A stretch of 58,096 nt of DNA from DAOMFM01 sp035429825 (GTDB lineage: Bacteria > Acidobacteriota > Blastocatellia > UBA7656 > JADIYM01), in the NCBI GenBank assembly GCA_044224215.1, contig JBGAKX010000012.1, forward strand, positions 1-58,096. Direction: 5' to 3'. Of the stretch, positions 43,891 to 52,054 are shown one piece after another (position 1 is the first letter of the stretch; every line of letters starts with the position of its first letter). The notes beneath the pieces were generated by a model that was not told where the DNA came from, made no database searches, and saw nothing but the letters and a program-made list of their open reading frames with translations. The translations under genes were made by a program, and so were the position numbers.

Positions 43891-44712
43891 GTGAACAAGG
43901 TCAACTACATCAAGGAAGCGCTCACCGAACCGATCAACATCTGGACGATGGTTGGGTTCGCGAGCGCAGGCGTGTGGATGCAGAGCTGGATGCCGCTGGC
44001 TGTCGGCGTTGCAACCGAAGCGCTCTACCTCGTCACGGTTCCCGCACATTCGGCGTATCGTCGGCTCGTCGACCGCCGCGAGCGGGCAAAGCGCCTCAAG
44101 GAAGCCAACGAGCAACGCGAACAGCTGGTCAAGGGCTTTGACCCGCGCGAGCGCGAGGCCGTTGAGTACCTGCGCTGGATGAAGCAGCAGATCTACTCGG
44201 ACTACAAGAAGTTCTCGGGTATGGACGCTACTGCCAATCCAAACTTCATCAAGCTCGAGTCCGCGTGGGAGTCGTTCGTCGATCTGCTCGACATGTATCG
44301 CCGTCGCAAGAACCACCTGCGCTCGATCAACCGTCAGGCGATTCAGAACCAGCTGCAGCAGGTCGAGCGCCAGATGGCGAACGCCGACGAGTACACGCGC
44401 GGCGTGATGGAGAAGAACGTCAACATTCTCGGGTTGCGGCTGAAGACATACGACGACATCGAGCGCAGCGTGCGCCGCGTCGAGGCGGAGCTTCAGTCAA
44501 TCGAGAATTTCTTTGGGCTGGTGCGCGATCAGGTTGTGACGATGACCAGTCCCGAAGGCCTGGCGTCGATCGATTTCGAGTCGCTGCTGTCGTCGATCGA
44601 GATCACGCGACAGGTGCTGGAAGAGACCGCGCCGGTGCTCTCGGCCATCGACAGTTTCCAGCGCGATTCGAACACGTACACGCCGCCGCCGCCTGTTGCC
44701 CAGCGCCAGTAA
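43891..44712 (+). CDS. Membrane-associated coiled-coil protein beside pspA
   Basis: 273 residues from GTG 43891; a TTG at 43876 would add five residues, and neither start has an SD. Residues about 10-50 (ALTEPINIWTMVGFASAGVW and the LAVGVATEALYLVTVPAHS segment) form one or two membrane helices. The rest is soluble and mostly helical, with coiled-coil stretches (about 65-90 and 140-225; QAIQNQLQQVERQMANADEY, YDDIERSVRRVEAELQSIEN). The tail is Pro-rich. No family is recognised. Its place between pspA and an AAA ATPase suggests a membrane anchor or adaptor for them. Confidence 0.7.
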   Translation: MNKVNYIKEALTEPINIWTMVGFASAGVWMQSWMPLAVGVATEALYLVTVPAHSAYRRLVDRRERAKRLKEANEQREQLVKGFDPREREAVEYLRWMKQQIYSDYKKFSGMDATANPNFIKLESAWESFVDLLDMYRRRKNHLRSINRQAIQNQLQQVERQMANADEYTRGVMEKNVNILGLRLKTYDDIERSVRRVEAELQSIENFFGLVRDQVVTMTSPEGLASIDFESLLSSIEITRQVLEETAPVLSAIDSFQRDSNTYTPPPPVAQRQ

Positions 44713-44815
44713 CGCGCACGGCGCGTGCCGCGTGTGTCGCTCGAAGCGGCGCTCCCTGTCGACCATCGAGTATCCGTGATTCCCACCGTCCGATTCTGAA
44801 CGCCCGGAGCACAGC

Positions 44816-46543
44816 ATGTCATCCTCGCCGCGAGTTCTCACCAAAGACGAAATCGACCGACTGCCGGCGTGGGCCGGCGAGATCGCCCGCCGCTACTATG
44901 CCGGCGAAGCGAGTCATTTTCTGCTGCACCGCAACATCTATGATCTGGTTCGGTCGGGCGGCAAGTACGTCGGTCTTGTGGAGTTCCTCAGGCGCGAACT
45001 GCTCGGTCCAAAGCACCTCGTAAGCTACAACCGCAGCGAGGGGATCACCTTCCGCAGCGACAACGCGAACGAGACCGAGCGCGCGTTCGTGTCGCAGATG
45101 CGCATTGGCGATCCGCTGATGAGTCTCGAGAAGCTTCAGGCACTGCCGCGCGACCCCGTGCGCGCGCTACCGATGATCGAACGGTTTCTTCTCTTCGGCC
45201 AGCAGGTGGCGGTTGTCGTGAGCTTTCTCGAAACGATTATTCCGGCGGGCGAAATCGGCTATATGTCGCCCGATGACCGGAACAACCTCGTCACGCTGCA
45301 ACGGTGGATTTCGTCATCCCAGCTGCTGAATTCCGACAACATCGTCATCTACGTCGCCGAGAACGTGGCGGACGTTCATCCGCGTATCCGCGAGCACTCG
45401 CGCCTCGTCACGATCGAGATCCCGTACCCGGACGAGCAGGAGCGGTTCGAGTTCATCCGCTACTTCAACGCTGTGCGCCCCGGTGTGAAGTCCGACATTC
45501 CTGACGAGCAAATCGCGGCACTCACGTCGGGTCTCAACCGGATCCACCTGAACTCGATGCTCCGAAGCGCGCAGTACGAAGGCGGTTCGTTGAGCTTCGA
45601 GGCGGTTCGCGAAAAGAAGAAGGCAATTATCGAATCGGAATGCGTGGGCCTGGTCGAGTTCGTCACGCCGCGGTACGGGCTCGACAGTGTCGGCGGCATG
45701 TCCAAGCCGAAGGAGTTCCTCAGCCGGATCGCCGAGACGATCAAGACGGGGAACACCGAAGAAGCGCCGATGGGGATTCTCTTTTCGGGGCCCGTCGGCA
45801 CGGGCAAGACGTTTCTCGCGGAGTGTTTTGCAAAGGATTGCGGTCTGAACGTCGTCGAGATCAAGAACTTCCGCGAGAAGTGGGTCGGCGCTTCGGAAGC
45901 GAATCTCGAGAAGATCCTCTCGCTGCTCGAGTCGCTCGCGCCGATCGTCGTGTTGATCGACGAGGCGGACGCCACGCTCGGAACGCGCGATTCGGGCGGC
46001 GGCGATTCGGGCGTCGATGCACGAATCTTCTCAAAGGTCGCGGCGGCGATGGGGAACACCGAGAACCGTGGCAGGATCCTTTGGATCCTGATGACGAGCC
46101 GGCCGGACCTGCTGCCGATCGACCTCAAGCGCCAGGGCCGCTGCGAAGAGCACATATCGCTCTTTTACCCGGACACCGAGGACGACCGGACGGCGATCCT
46201 CCAGGCGATGATCCGCAAGAACAAGGTCGAGGTCACGGACGGCGTGGACTGGTCGCCCATCGCACGGAGTTCGCTGACGCTGTCTGGCGCCGACATCGAG
46301 TCGATGGTCATTCGTTGCCGGCGCGAGGCCCGCGCGTGTGGGCGGCAGGCGGTCTCGCAGGACGACGTCGCAAAGGTTGCCGGGGAATTCACTCCGGCGC
46401 GCGATGAGGTCGCCGTCGAGTATCAGACGCTCGTTGCCGTGCGCGAGGCGACGTCGAAGGAGATGGTTCCCGAACCATATCGTTCGATGACGCCGGCGGA
46501 GATCTCGGAGCGCATCGAGGCGCTCCGGCCGATGGTGAGGTAG
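44816..46543 (+). CDS. AAA ATPase (Vps4/Cdc48-like) with degenerate N-terminal AAA-like half
   Basis: 575 residues, no membrane helix. The C-terminal AAA module (about 287-520) is complete: YGLDSVGGMSKPKEFL linker, Walker A GPVGTGKT (325-332), Walker B VVLIDEAD (378-385), sensor-1 TSRPD (428-432) and the arginine-bearing DLKRQGR. Residues 1-280 look like a RecA-like domain without a P-loop (FLLHRNIYDLVR, LNSDNIVIYVAENVADVHP). The layout resembles Ycf46-type proteins, which also pair a degenerate half with an active AAA half. The classical linker and SRH place it near Cdc48/Vps4/FtsH ATPases. GGAG is 6 bases before the ATG. Confidence 0.88.
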   Translation: MSSSPRVLTKDEIDRLPAWAGEIARRYYAGEASHFLLHRNIYDLVRSGGKYVGLVEFLRRELLGPKHLVSYNRSEGITFRSDNANETERAFVSQMRIGDPLMSLEKLQALPRDPVRALPMIERFLLFGQQVAVVVSFLETIIPAGEIGYMSPDDRNNLVTLQRWISSSQLLNSDNIVIYVAENVADVHPRIREHSRLVTIEIPYPDEQERFEFIRYFNAVRPGVKSDIPDEQIAALTSGLNRIHLNSMLRSAQYEGGSLSFEAVREKKKAIIESECVGLVEFVTPRYGLDSVGGMSKPKEFLSRIAETIKTGNTEEAPMGILFSGPVGTGKTFLAECFAKDCGLNVVEIKNFREKWVGASEANLEKILSLLESLAPIVVLIDEADATLGTRDSGGGDSGVDARIFSKVAAAMGNTENRGRILWILMTSRPDLLPIDLKRQGRCEEHISLFYPDTEDDRTAILQAMIRKNKVEVTDGVDWSPIARSSLTLSGADIESMVIRCRREARACGRQAVSQDDVAKVAGEFTPARDEVAVEYQTLVAVREATSKEMVPEPYRSMTPAEISERIEALRPMVR

Positions 46544-46545
46544 GT

Positions 46546-46569
46546 GCGGGGGCGCAAGCCGCGCCCCGC
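46546..46569. repeat. GC-rich hairpin beside the REP-like element
   Basis: GCGGGGGCGC-AAGCC-GCGCCCCGC has a 9-bp stem with one bulged G, immediately after the AAA gene stop. It may act as part of the bidirectional termination region between convergent genes. Confidence 0.5.
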
Positions 46570-46575
46570 TTTGAA

Positions 46576-46797
46576 GCACCCCGAAGGGGTGCCGGAAAAT
46601 AGCCGGGGGTCGAGGCGCGAAGCGACGACGACCCAGATTGGTGCGGTGCGACTGGAGGCGGTCGCTTTCGTCGCGTCGCACTCGACCGACCACCGGACCC
46701 TTACAGGGTCCGACGGCTGCATACATGCAACCGGGGGTCGTCCTCGCGCTTCGCACGACTCGACCCCCGGCTATTATGCCGCACCGCTTCGCGGTGC
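46576..46797. repeat. Inverted pair of a two-hairpin REP-like unit
   Basis: Unit A (46576-46634, plus) and unit B (46797-46731, minus) share a first hairpin, a 6-base spacer, AATAGCCGGGGGTCGAG and a second hairpin with GCGAAGCG. Hairpin 1 is GCACCCC-GAA-GGGGTGC in A (46576-46592) and GCACCGC-GAA-GCGGTGC in B (46797-46781): the one changed base pair is compensated on both sides. The 17-base motif is a perfect inverted repeat (46598-46614 with 46759-46775). The 96-base core (46635-46730) has three further hairpins: GTGCGAC/GTCGCAC (46646-46652, 46675-46681), CGGACCC-TTACA-GGGTCCG (46694-46712) and TGCAT-AC-ATGCA (46718-46729). No gene is present in this 269-base convergent gap. Confidence 0.75.
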
Positions 46798-46812
46798 ATC
46801 GACGGGCGAACC

Positions 46813-47598
46813 CTAGTTCCTGTTCTGCCGGAACCGGCGACCCTTCTCGCTCAGCGTGTCGCTGTCGATGTTGCCATCCAGGATGTGCAGGATCCGGTGC
46901 GCATACTCGGCAATATCAGGTTCGTGCGTCACCAGGATGATCGTGTTGCCCTGTGAATGGAGCGTGTCGAACAGACCCATGATCTCGTGGCTCGTCGCCG
47001 AGTCGAGGTTTCCAGTGGGCTCGTCCGCGAGAATGATCGACGGCCGATTCACGAGCGCGCGCGCAATTGCGACACGCTGGCGCTGACCACCCGACAGCTC
47101 GTTGGGCTTGTGGCCCATGCGGTCGGTAAGGTCGACCCGCGCAAGCGCCTCCTTTGCCCGCGCCGACCGTTCGGAGCTCGGCACGCCGCTGTAGATCAAC
47201 GGAAGTTCGACGTTCTGAAGCGCCGTCGCGCGCGCAAGCAGGTTGAACGTCTGGAAGACGAACCCGATCTCGCGGTTGCGGATGTATGCAAGTTCGTCGT
47301 CATCCATGTCAGAGACGAGCTTGCCGTTCAGCCAGTACTGACCCTTGCTCGGCGTGTCGAGACAGCCGATCAGGTTCATCAACGTCGACTTGCCCGACCC
47401 GGAGGGGCCCATGATGGCCACGTACTCGTTGCGGCCAATGTCAAAGGAGACTCCGCGCAGCGCGTGCAGCTCCTCGGAGCCCATCACGTACGTCTTCCAG
47501 AGATCCTCCGTCCGTATCATCGAACCATTCGGGCCAACAAGGTCCGCTTGCGATTCAACAATGGGTGCGACGCTCTCTTCCATCGTGCTTACGCTCAT
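46813..47598 (-). CDS. ABC transporter ATPase (MacB/LolD type)
   Basis: 261 residues from ATG 47598, chosen for GGAG 6 bases upstream; ATG 47610 and GTG 47613 are alternatives. Walker A GPSGSGKST (64-72), Q-loop Gln116, signature LSGGQ (168-172) and Walker B ILADEPTGNLD (189-199) are intact. The last motif and YVAIMGPSGSG are typical of the MacB/FtsE/LolD group that drives mechanotransmission exporters. It follows the adaptor gene at 68 bases and should energise the same pump, yet no permease gene follows: the unit ends at the REP-like element. Confidence 0.94.
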   Translation of the reverse strand: MSVSTMEESVAPIVESQADLVGPNGSMIRTEDLWKTYVMGSEELHALRGVSFDIGRNEYVAIMGPSGSGKSTLMNLIGCLDTPSKGQYWLNGKLVSDMDDDELAYIRNREIGFVFQTFNLLARATALQNVELPLIYSGVPSSERSARAKEALARVDLTDRMGHKPNELSGGQRQRVAIARALVNRPSIILADEPTGNLDSATSHEIMGLFDTLHSQGNTIILVTHEPDIAEYAHRILHILDGNIDSDTLSEKGRRFRQNRN

Positions 47599-47666
47599 CT
47601 GGTGCTCCATCACTGTAGTTTGTGAGCCGCGCAGTTTGCAAACATCGCGCTGGCAGCCCTCCCGTG

Positions 47667-49112
47667 TTAGCTCTTCTTCTTGTCGGCTTCGGCGCCGCCG
47701 GGCTTGTCGACGGCCTGCTTCACGACGGTGTCGTTCTTGAGTGTTCTGAGGACGCTGAACGGCCCCGTGACGATCTTCTGTCCAACCGTTACGCCGTTCT
47801 TCACTTCGATGTCCGTGTCGCCGGTGATGCCCGTCTCGACCGCCGTGAACTTGACCTTGTTGCCGTCGAGGATGAATACGCCCTGGACTTCCTTCGGCTT
47901 CTGCACCGGGCCGTCCTTGGGAGCGTCCGCCGGCACGGGCTCTTCCTGCAACACGAGCGCCTGCAGCGGCACGACAACGGCATTCTCGCGGCTGTCCGTC
48001 GTCACGACCGCGGTCGCCGACATTCCGGGGCGCAGCTTGTTGCGCGTCTCGTCGTTCGGCAGGAGGCGTACAACAACCTTGAAGTCCTTTGCTTCCTGCG
48101 AGCCGGTCGACGTCGCGATTGTCTGGCCCGAGCGCGTGATGGCGGAAGAGCCGACCTCGGTCACTTCGCCGTCGATCTCGGTGTCGCCGAGCGCGTCAAC
48201 TTTGATCTTTGCCTTCTGCCCGACGCGGACGTTGGCGATGTCGGTCTCGTCGACCTTTACCTCGACATTCACCTCGCTGAGGTCGGCGATGACCATCAGC
48301 GGCGTCGACGAGAAGTTCGCAAGCGCGAACTCGCCTTCCTTGACGGGGAGCGACGACACGACGCCGTCGATCGGCGAGAAACGCGTGGTCTTGTAGAGCA
48401 GGTCCTGGTTCGAACGGAGGCCGGCTCGGATCTGGTTCGTTCGGGCCTCGCTGGACTTGAGGTTCGCCTCGGACTGCTTGACGCGGATCCGTGCCTCTTC
48501 GACCTGAGTCTTCAACTGTTCCACACGCGCCTTGGCGCCATTGAAGGCCGCCTGGCTTGTGCGAAACACGTTGTCGACCTGGTCGTACGCGGCCTTTGAG
48601 ATCACGCCGCTATCGAGCAGCTGCTGATTGCGCTTGAGATTCGCCTCCGCAAGCGAGAGGTCCGCGCGCGCACGCTCAAGGTCCGCCTGCGCGCTCGACA
48701 GCGATGCCTCGGACGTATAGACGTTGTTCTGCGCCGAATTGACCGCTGCCTGCGAAGCCGTCGCGTCCGCGATGGCGGCATTGACGTTCGCGGCAGACCC
48801 GGCAACCTGCTCGGCGAGCTGTGTCGGGTCGACCTTGATCAGAGGCTGACCCTTCTTCACGTCGTCGCCTTCCTTGACGTACAGGTTCGTGATGCGGCCC
48901 GAAACCTCTGCCGTAAGGTTGTAGAACTTGACCGGCCGGACTTCGCCTGAGGCGGTGACCTTGGACTCGAGCTTTGGCTGCTGCTTGACCTCGGCGACAG
49001 TCACCTCGGGAGCCTCGCGATTGCTCGCAAGCATGCTGACGGCAAGAACGCCGACGAGGATTACTCCAATCACACCACCAATTATGAACTTCTTCTTACG
49101 GCTCAGTGCCAT
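47667..49112 (-). CDS. Periplasmic adaptor of a MacA/HlyD-type efflux pump
   Basis: 481 residues, longer than MacA (about 370). One N-terminal membrane helix (about 9-28; FIIGGVIGVILVGVLAVSML) anchors it. A lipoyl half (about 60-95; VSGRITNLYVKEGDDVKKGQ), a long alpha-hairpin coiled coil (about 100-240), the second lipoyl half (SPIDGVVSSLPVKEG) and beta-barrel region (about 265-380) follow. The C-terminal domain contains VVPLQALVLQEEP. It would bridge an inner-membrane ABC permease to an outer-membrane channel. AAGGA is 10 bases before ATG 49112. Confidence 0.93.
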   Translation of the reverse strand: MALSRKKKFIIGGVIGVILVGVLAVSMLASNREAPEVTVAEVKQQPKLESKVTASGEVRPVKFYNLTAEVSGRITNLYVKEGDDVKKGQPLIKVDPTQLAEQVAGSAANVNAAIADATASQAAVNSAQNNVYTSEASLSSAQADLERARADLSLAEANLKRNQQLLDSGVISKAAYDQVDNVFRTSQAAFNGAKARVEQLKTQVEEARIRVKQSEANLKSSEARTNQIRAGLRSNQDLLYKTTRFSPIDGVVSSLPVKEGEFALANFSSTPLMVIADLSEVNVEVKVDETDIANVRVGQKAKIKVDALGDTEIDGEVTEVGSSAITRSGQTIATSTGSQEAKDFKVVVRLLPNDETRNKLRPGMSATAVVTTDSRENAVVVPLQALVLQEEPVPADAPKDGPVQKPKEVQGVFILDGNKVKFTAVETGITGDTDIEVKNGVTVGQKIVTGPFSVLRTLKNDTVVKQAVDKPGGAEADKKKS

Positions 49113-49150
49113 TGCGCGCCATCCTTGCGTTATTCAGGCCCGAGCTTCAG

Positions 49151-49163
49151 CCACGGACCGTGG
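49151..49163. promoter_or_regulatory. Candidate operator upstream of the efflux adaptor gene
   Basis: CCACGG-A-CCGTGG is a perfect 6-1-6 inverted repeat 39 bases upstream of the adaptor start, inside the 271-base divergent gap 49113-49383. It is well placed for a repressor of the efflux pair. Confidence 0.4.
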
Positions 49164-49318
49164 TTTGCGGTATCAGGAACCACATACGCCTCGCAAACGA
49201 CGCAAGTTTCATCAAAGGTAAAACGGGACCGGGCGCTGCTCTTGCAGCCACAACTCCCAATCGGCCAATCGGTTGCCCATAACTGACTGATGCTCGGAGG
49301 ACGGTAGTCGTTGTCAGT

Positions 49319-49348
49319 TTGAGGGCTCTGCCGGGGCTATGGTATAAG
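49319..49348 (+). promoter_or_regulatory. Candidate promoter of the signalling cluster
   Basis: TTGAGG (49319-49324), an 18-base spacer and TATAAG (49343-49348) end 35 bases before ATG 49384. Confidence 0.45.
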
Positions 49349-49383
49349 ATCGTCAGCTTGGAGCTGACCCCTGAACACACCCT

Positions 49384-51189
49384 ATGATTTGGCCGGCTGA
49401 TAATACGGCAGCCCAGTGTCCCGTTTGTGGAGCTACGGAAGCCGAACGCGGCGCACGCGTGTGCCCGTCGTGTGGCGGGTCTCTTGGCGTTGCACCGGCG
49501 GCGGGCGGCAATGCGATCGTCCCGCTCAGCCCGGGCGCCGTCATCGCGGATCGCTATGTCATCGAAGGGCTCCGATGGGTCTGGCCCGATGCGAACGTCT
49601 ATGCGGCACAGGTGGATAGCGGCAACAGCGAGCGCGTGCTGATCGCGGAACGCGAAGCCTCGATGGAGGACCCGCTGCTCGAGACGGGGATTCTCAAACC
49701 GGGTGAAGCGCCCGCCTCTCCCGGCAATCCGTTCGGCACCGAGCACGTGCTGCTCTCGCGGTTTGACTACTCGGGGATTCTCAAGTCGCGCGCGACGTTC
49801 GTCGAAGGGGAGCGCGCGTACCTCGTGCTCGACTGGACCGAGGGCGAGCCCCTCACAAACCTCGGGTGCGTCAGCGAGGGCGAGGTACGGGCATGGGGCC
49901 TCCAGCTTTGCCAGATCATCAGCCTGCTCCACCGGCAGGGAATCGTCCACAACGGCATCGAGCCGCAGAGCTTCGTCGTCGATTCGCAGCGCCGTCTGAA
50001 ACTCGTCCGCTTTGATCGATGCAGGCCGTCGAGCGCGTTCCGTTCGGACGCACCGACGCCGATCTCGGTCGGCTTCTCGGCGCCAGAGCTCGCGAGGGTC
50101 GACGCCGATTCGCTCGTGGATCCGCGGTCGGATCTCTACTCGATCGGCGCACTGCTTTACTATCTCCTTTCTGGAGAGACTCTTGCGGCTGGCAACGCGC
50201 TCAACGCGAGTGATGATCTCGAGCTGTATCCGAAGCTGGTCATCGCACCGGGCTTCGAGCGGATCCTGAACCGCGCGCTCGCGTCTTTCGCCGAGGACCG
50301 GTATCGATCGGTCAACGAGATGAAACTGGCGCTTGCCGACCTCAACGTCACGGTGAACGTGCGGTCGGGCCACTTCACGGATGTCGGAAAGGTACGTGAG
50401 CTCAACGAGGACTCGCTGCTGGTGCTCAACGTCACGCAGTATTTCGAGTCCGTGCAGACCAACATCGGTCTCTACATCGTGTCGGACGGCATGGGCGGCG
50501 AGGCGGCCGGCGAGGTCGCGAGCCGCGTGACAGTTCGGGCGATCGCCGAATGGATCACGGACAAGCTGATATCGGCCAGTCTCAAGTCGACGCACGGGGA
50601 GCGGATCGCCGCCGAGACCGAGACCGGTGGAATCCGCCTGGCGTCGAGCACCGGAGCCGACGTCCGGGCGTCGGAACTCCTCACCAACGCCATCATTCAT
50701 GCGAACCAGGAAGTGCTTCAGTACGCGCGACTCAATCCCCACACGCGCGGACTCGGCGCGACGGTAACTGCGGCGATGCTCGTCGGAAACTCGCTGACGG
50801 TTGGCCACGTTGGAGACAGTCGCGCGTACGTCATCTCGGCACGCGGCGTCGAACAGATAACCGAAGATCACTCGATCGTCGAACGGATGGTCCGGGAGGG
50901 CCAGATAGAGCGTGACGAGGCGCGGTTTCATCCGTACCGTAATGTCATCTACCGGTCGATCGGGTGTCGTGAAGAGATCGAGATCGATATCGTTCGGTGC
51001 ATGTTGAGGTCAGGCGAGTCGTTCGTGCTCTGCTCGGATGGGTTGAACGGGATGCTGTCGGACCAGGAGATATGCGACGTCGTCGCACGAAATCCCGAGC
51101 CGACACAGGCAGCCAAGGAACTTGTCGTCGCGGCCAATGCTCACGGCGGCGAGGACAACATTTCGGTCGTCGTCGTCACAATTCTCTAG
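49384..51189 (+). CDS. Zinc ribbon-pseudokinase-PP2C phosphatase fusion
   Basis: 601 residues. A zinc ribbon (Cys12, Cys15, Cys27, Cys30) precedes a kinase-like domain (about 50-320) with PELARVDADSLVDPRSDLYS in the activation-to-F-helix region. The catalytic residues are gone: HRD is HNG (189-191), DFG is RFD (209-211), the VAIK-type lysine stretch is VLIAERE, and the Gly-rich loop is lost. A PP2C domain (about 325-601) is complete: Asp343 (NEDS), Asp368 (SDGMGGEAAGE), Asp478 (GDSRAY), Asp552 (SDGL) and Asp591 (EDN). It should remove phosphate from Ser/Thr, with the dead kinase fold as sensor or substrate-binding module. No SD is seen. It leads the five-gene cluster. Confidence 0.9.
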   Translation: MIWPADNTAAQCPVCGATEAERGARVCPSCGGSLGVAPAAGGNAIVPLSPGAVIADRYVIEGLRWVWPDANVYAAQVDSGNSERVLIAEREASMEDPLLETGILKPGEAPASPGNPFGTEHVLLSRFDYSGILKSRATFVEGERAYLVLDWTEGEPLTNLGCVSEGEVRAWGLQLCQIISLLHRQGIVHNGIEPQSFVVDSQRRLKLVRFDRCRPSSAFRSDAPTPISVGFSAPELARVDADSLVDPRSDLYSIGALLYYLLSGETLAAGNALNASDDLELYPKLVIAPGFERILNRALASFAEDRYRSVNEMKLALADLNVTVNVRSGHFTDVGKVRELNEDSLLVLNVTQYFESVQTNIGLYIVSDGMGGEAAGEVASRVTVRAIAEWITDKLISASLKSTHGERIAAETETGGIRLASSTGADVRASELLTNAIIHANQEVLQYARLNPHTRGLGATVTAAMLVGNSLTVGHVGDSRAYVISARGVEQITEDHSIVERMVREGQIERDEARFHPYRNVIYRSIGCREEIEIDIVRCMLRSGESFVLCSDGLNGMLSDQEICDVVARNPEPTQAAKELVVAANAHGGEDNISVVVVTIL

Positions 51190-51211
51190 CGCGGGACCAT
51201 TCAACCCGCGC
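51189..51211 (+). terminator. Hairpin overlapping the stop of the PP2C gene
   Basis: GCGCGGG (51189-51195) pairs with CCCGCGC (51205-51211) across a 9-base loop. The following sequence is AT-rich (TTTATATTGTATTG) rather than a clean T run, so termination is possible but unproven. TTCAAC (51200-51205), a 17-base spacer and TATATT (51223-51228) may also form a promoter for the next gene. Confidence 0.4.
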
Positions 51212-51341
51212 CGGATGCTGTTTATATTGTATTGTTAAGCGTTTCCGCCGAGGCGCATCGACCGCCGCATTCCTGCGGCTTTGGTTCGCGTCTGGGCTCC
51301 CCTGCAGTGCACCCTTGCGAGCCAATTGGAGGTCGATCGTC

Positions 51342-51983
51342 ATGGTTCGATGCCACAACTGCGGTACCGAGAATCTCGACGGGTCCGAGTACTGCGACGA
51401 GTGCGGTATGCGGTTGAGCGAAAAGCGGCCGTCGACGGCCGATTTGATGCGCCCTCCCGGGGCGCCGAGCTTCGGGTCGTCGCCGAGCCCCCCGCGTCCA
51501 GCAGTTCCTGCGTCACAGGGCGGCCACGCGGAGGGAACGATGCCGATGTCGTCTGGACATCCGCAGGCAGCGCAAACGTCTGGCCCGGCGCCTGTTCCTT
51601 CTACATCAGGTTCGTCCGGCAACAAGGCCGTTCTCGGAAGCAGTCCGGCGCGGCTGATCATCGAGCGCGGCGGGCGAATCGGCAAGGAGTTCGCGGTGGG
51701 CACTGGCGAGACCAACATCGGCCGCTGGGATGCGGACGGGGGCATCTTTCCCGACGTCGATCTCGATCAGGACGACCCGGAAGCGAAGGTGTCGCGCCGG
51801 CACGCAAGGATCATTCAGGAGAAAGGCCAGTTCTACATCGAGGACCTTGGTTCGACAAACGGCACATTCATCAACCGTGGTCGACGTCTGCTGCCCGGCA
51901 ATCGCCATCCGCTCAACAATGGCGACGAGATCATTGTCGGCAAGACATTTCTGAAGTTTGTTGTTGAGGGGGCTCCCTACTAG
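51342..51983 (+). CDS. Zinc ribbon-FHA domain protein
   Basis: 213 residues from ATG 51342, with GGAGG 9 bases upstream. The N-terminal ribbon is CHNCGTENLDGSEYCDECG. A Ser/Pro/Gly-rich linker (about 30-100) leads to a C-terminal FHA domain (about 102-210) with NIGRWDADGGIFPDVDL, KVSRRHARI and STNGTFIN, the phosphothreonine-binding residues. The FHA shares the GIFPxVDL and VSRRHARI segments with the kinase encoded next, so the two modules are close paralogues. It would read phosphothreonine marks in the cytoplasm. Confidence 0.9.
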   Translation: MVRCHNCGTENLDGSEYCDECGMRLSEKRPSTADLMRPPGAPSFGSSPSPPRPAVPASQGGHAEGTMPMSSGHPQAAQTSGPAPVPSTSGSSGNKAVLGSSPARLIIERGGRIGKEFAVGTGETNIGRWDADGGIFPDVDLDQDDPEAKVSRRHARIIQEKGQFYIEDLGSTNGTFINRGRRLLPGNRHPLNNGDEIIVGKTFLKFVVEGAPY

Positions 51984-52054
51984 CGGTCTGGGGTCTCGTC
52001 CGATTCTGCAGCGAAGTCGATCCACGAGGTACGTCGCCGAAAAGCGTTAAAGCT

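Noticed and set aside
46544..46816. Short frames inside the REP-like region
   Set aside because: They translate palindromic repeats, have no SD, and the inverted symmetry explains the sequence better.
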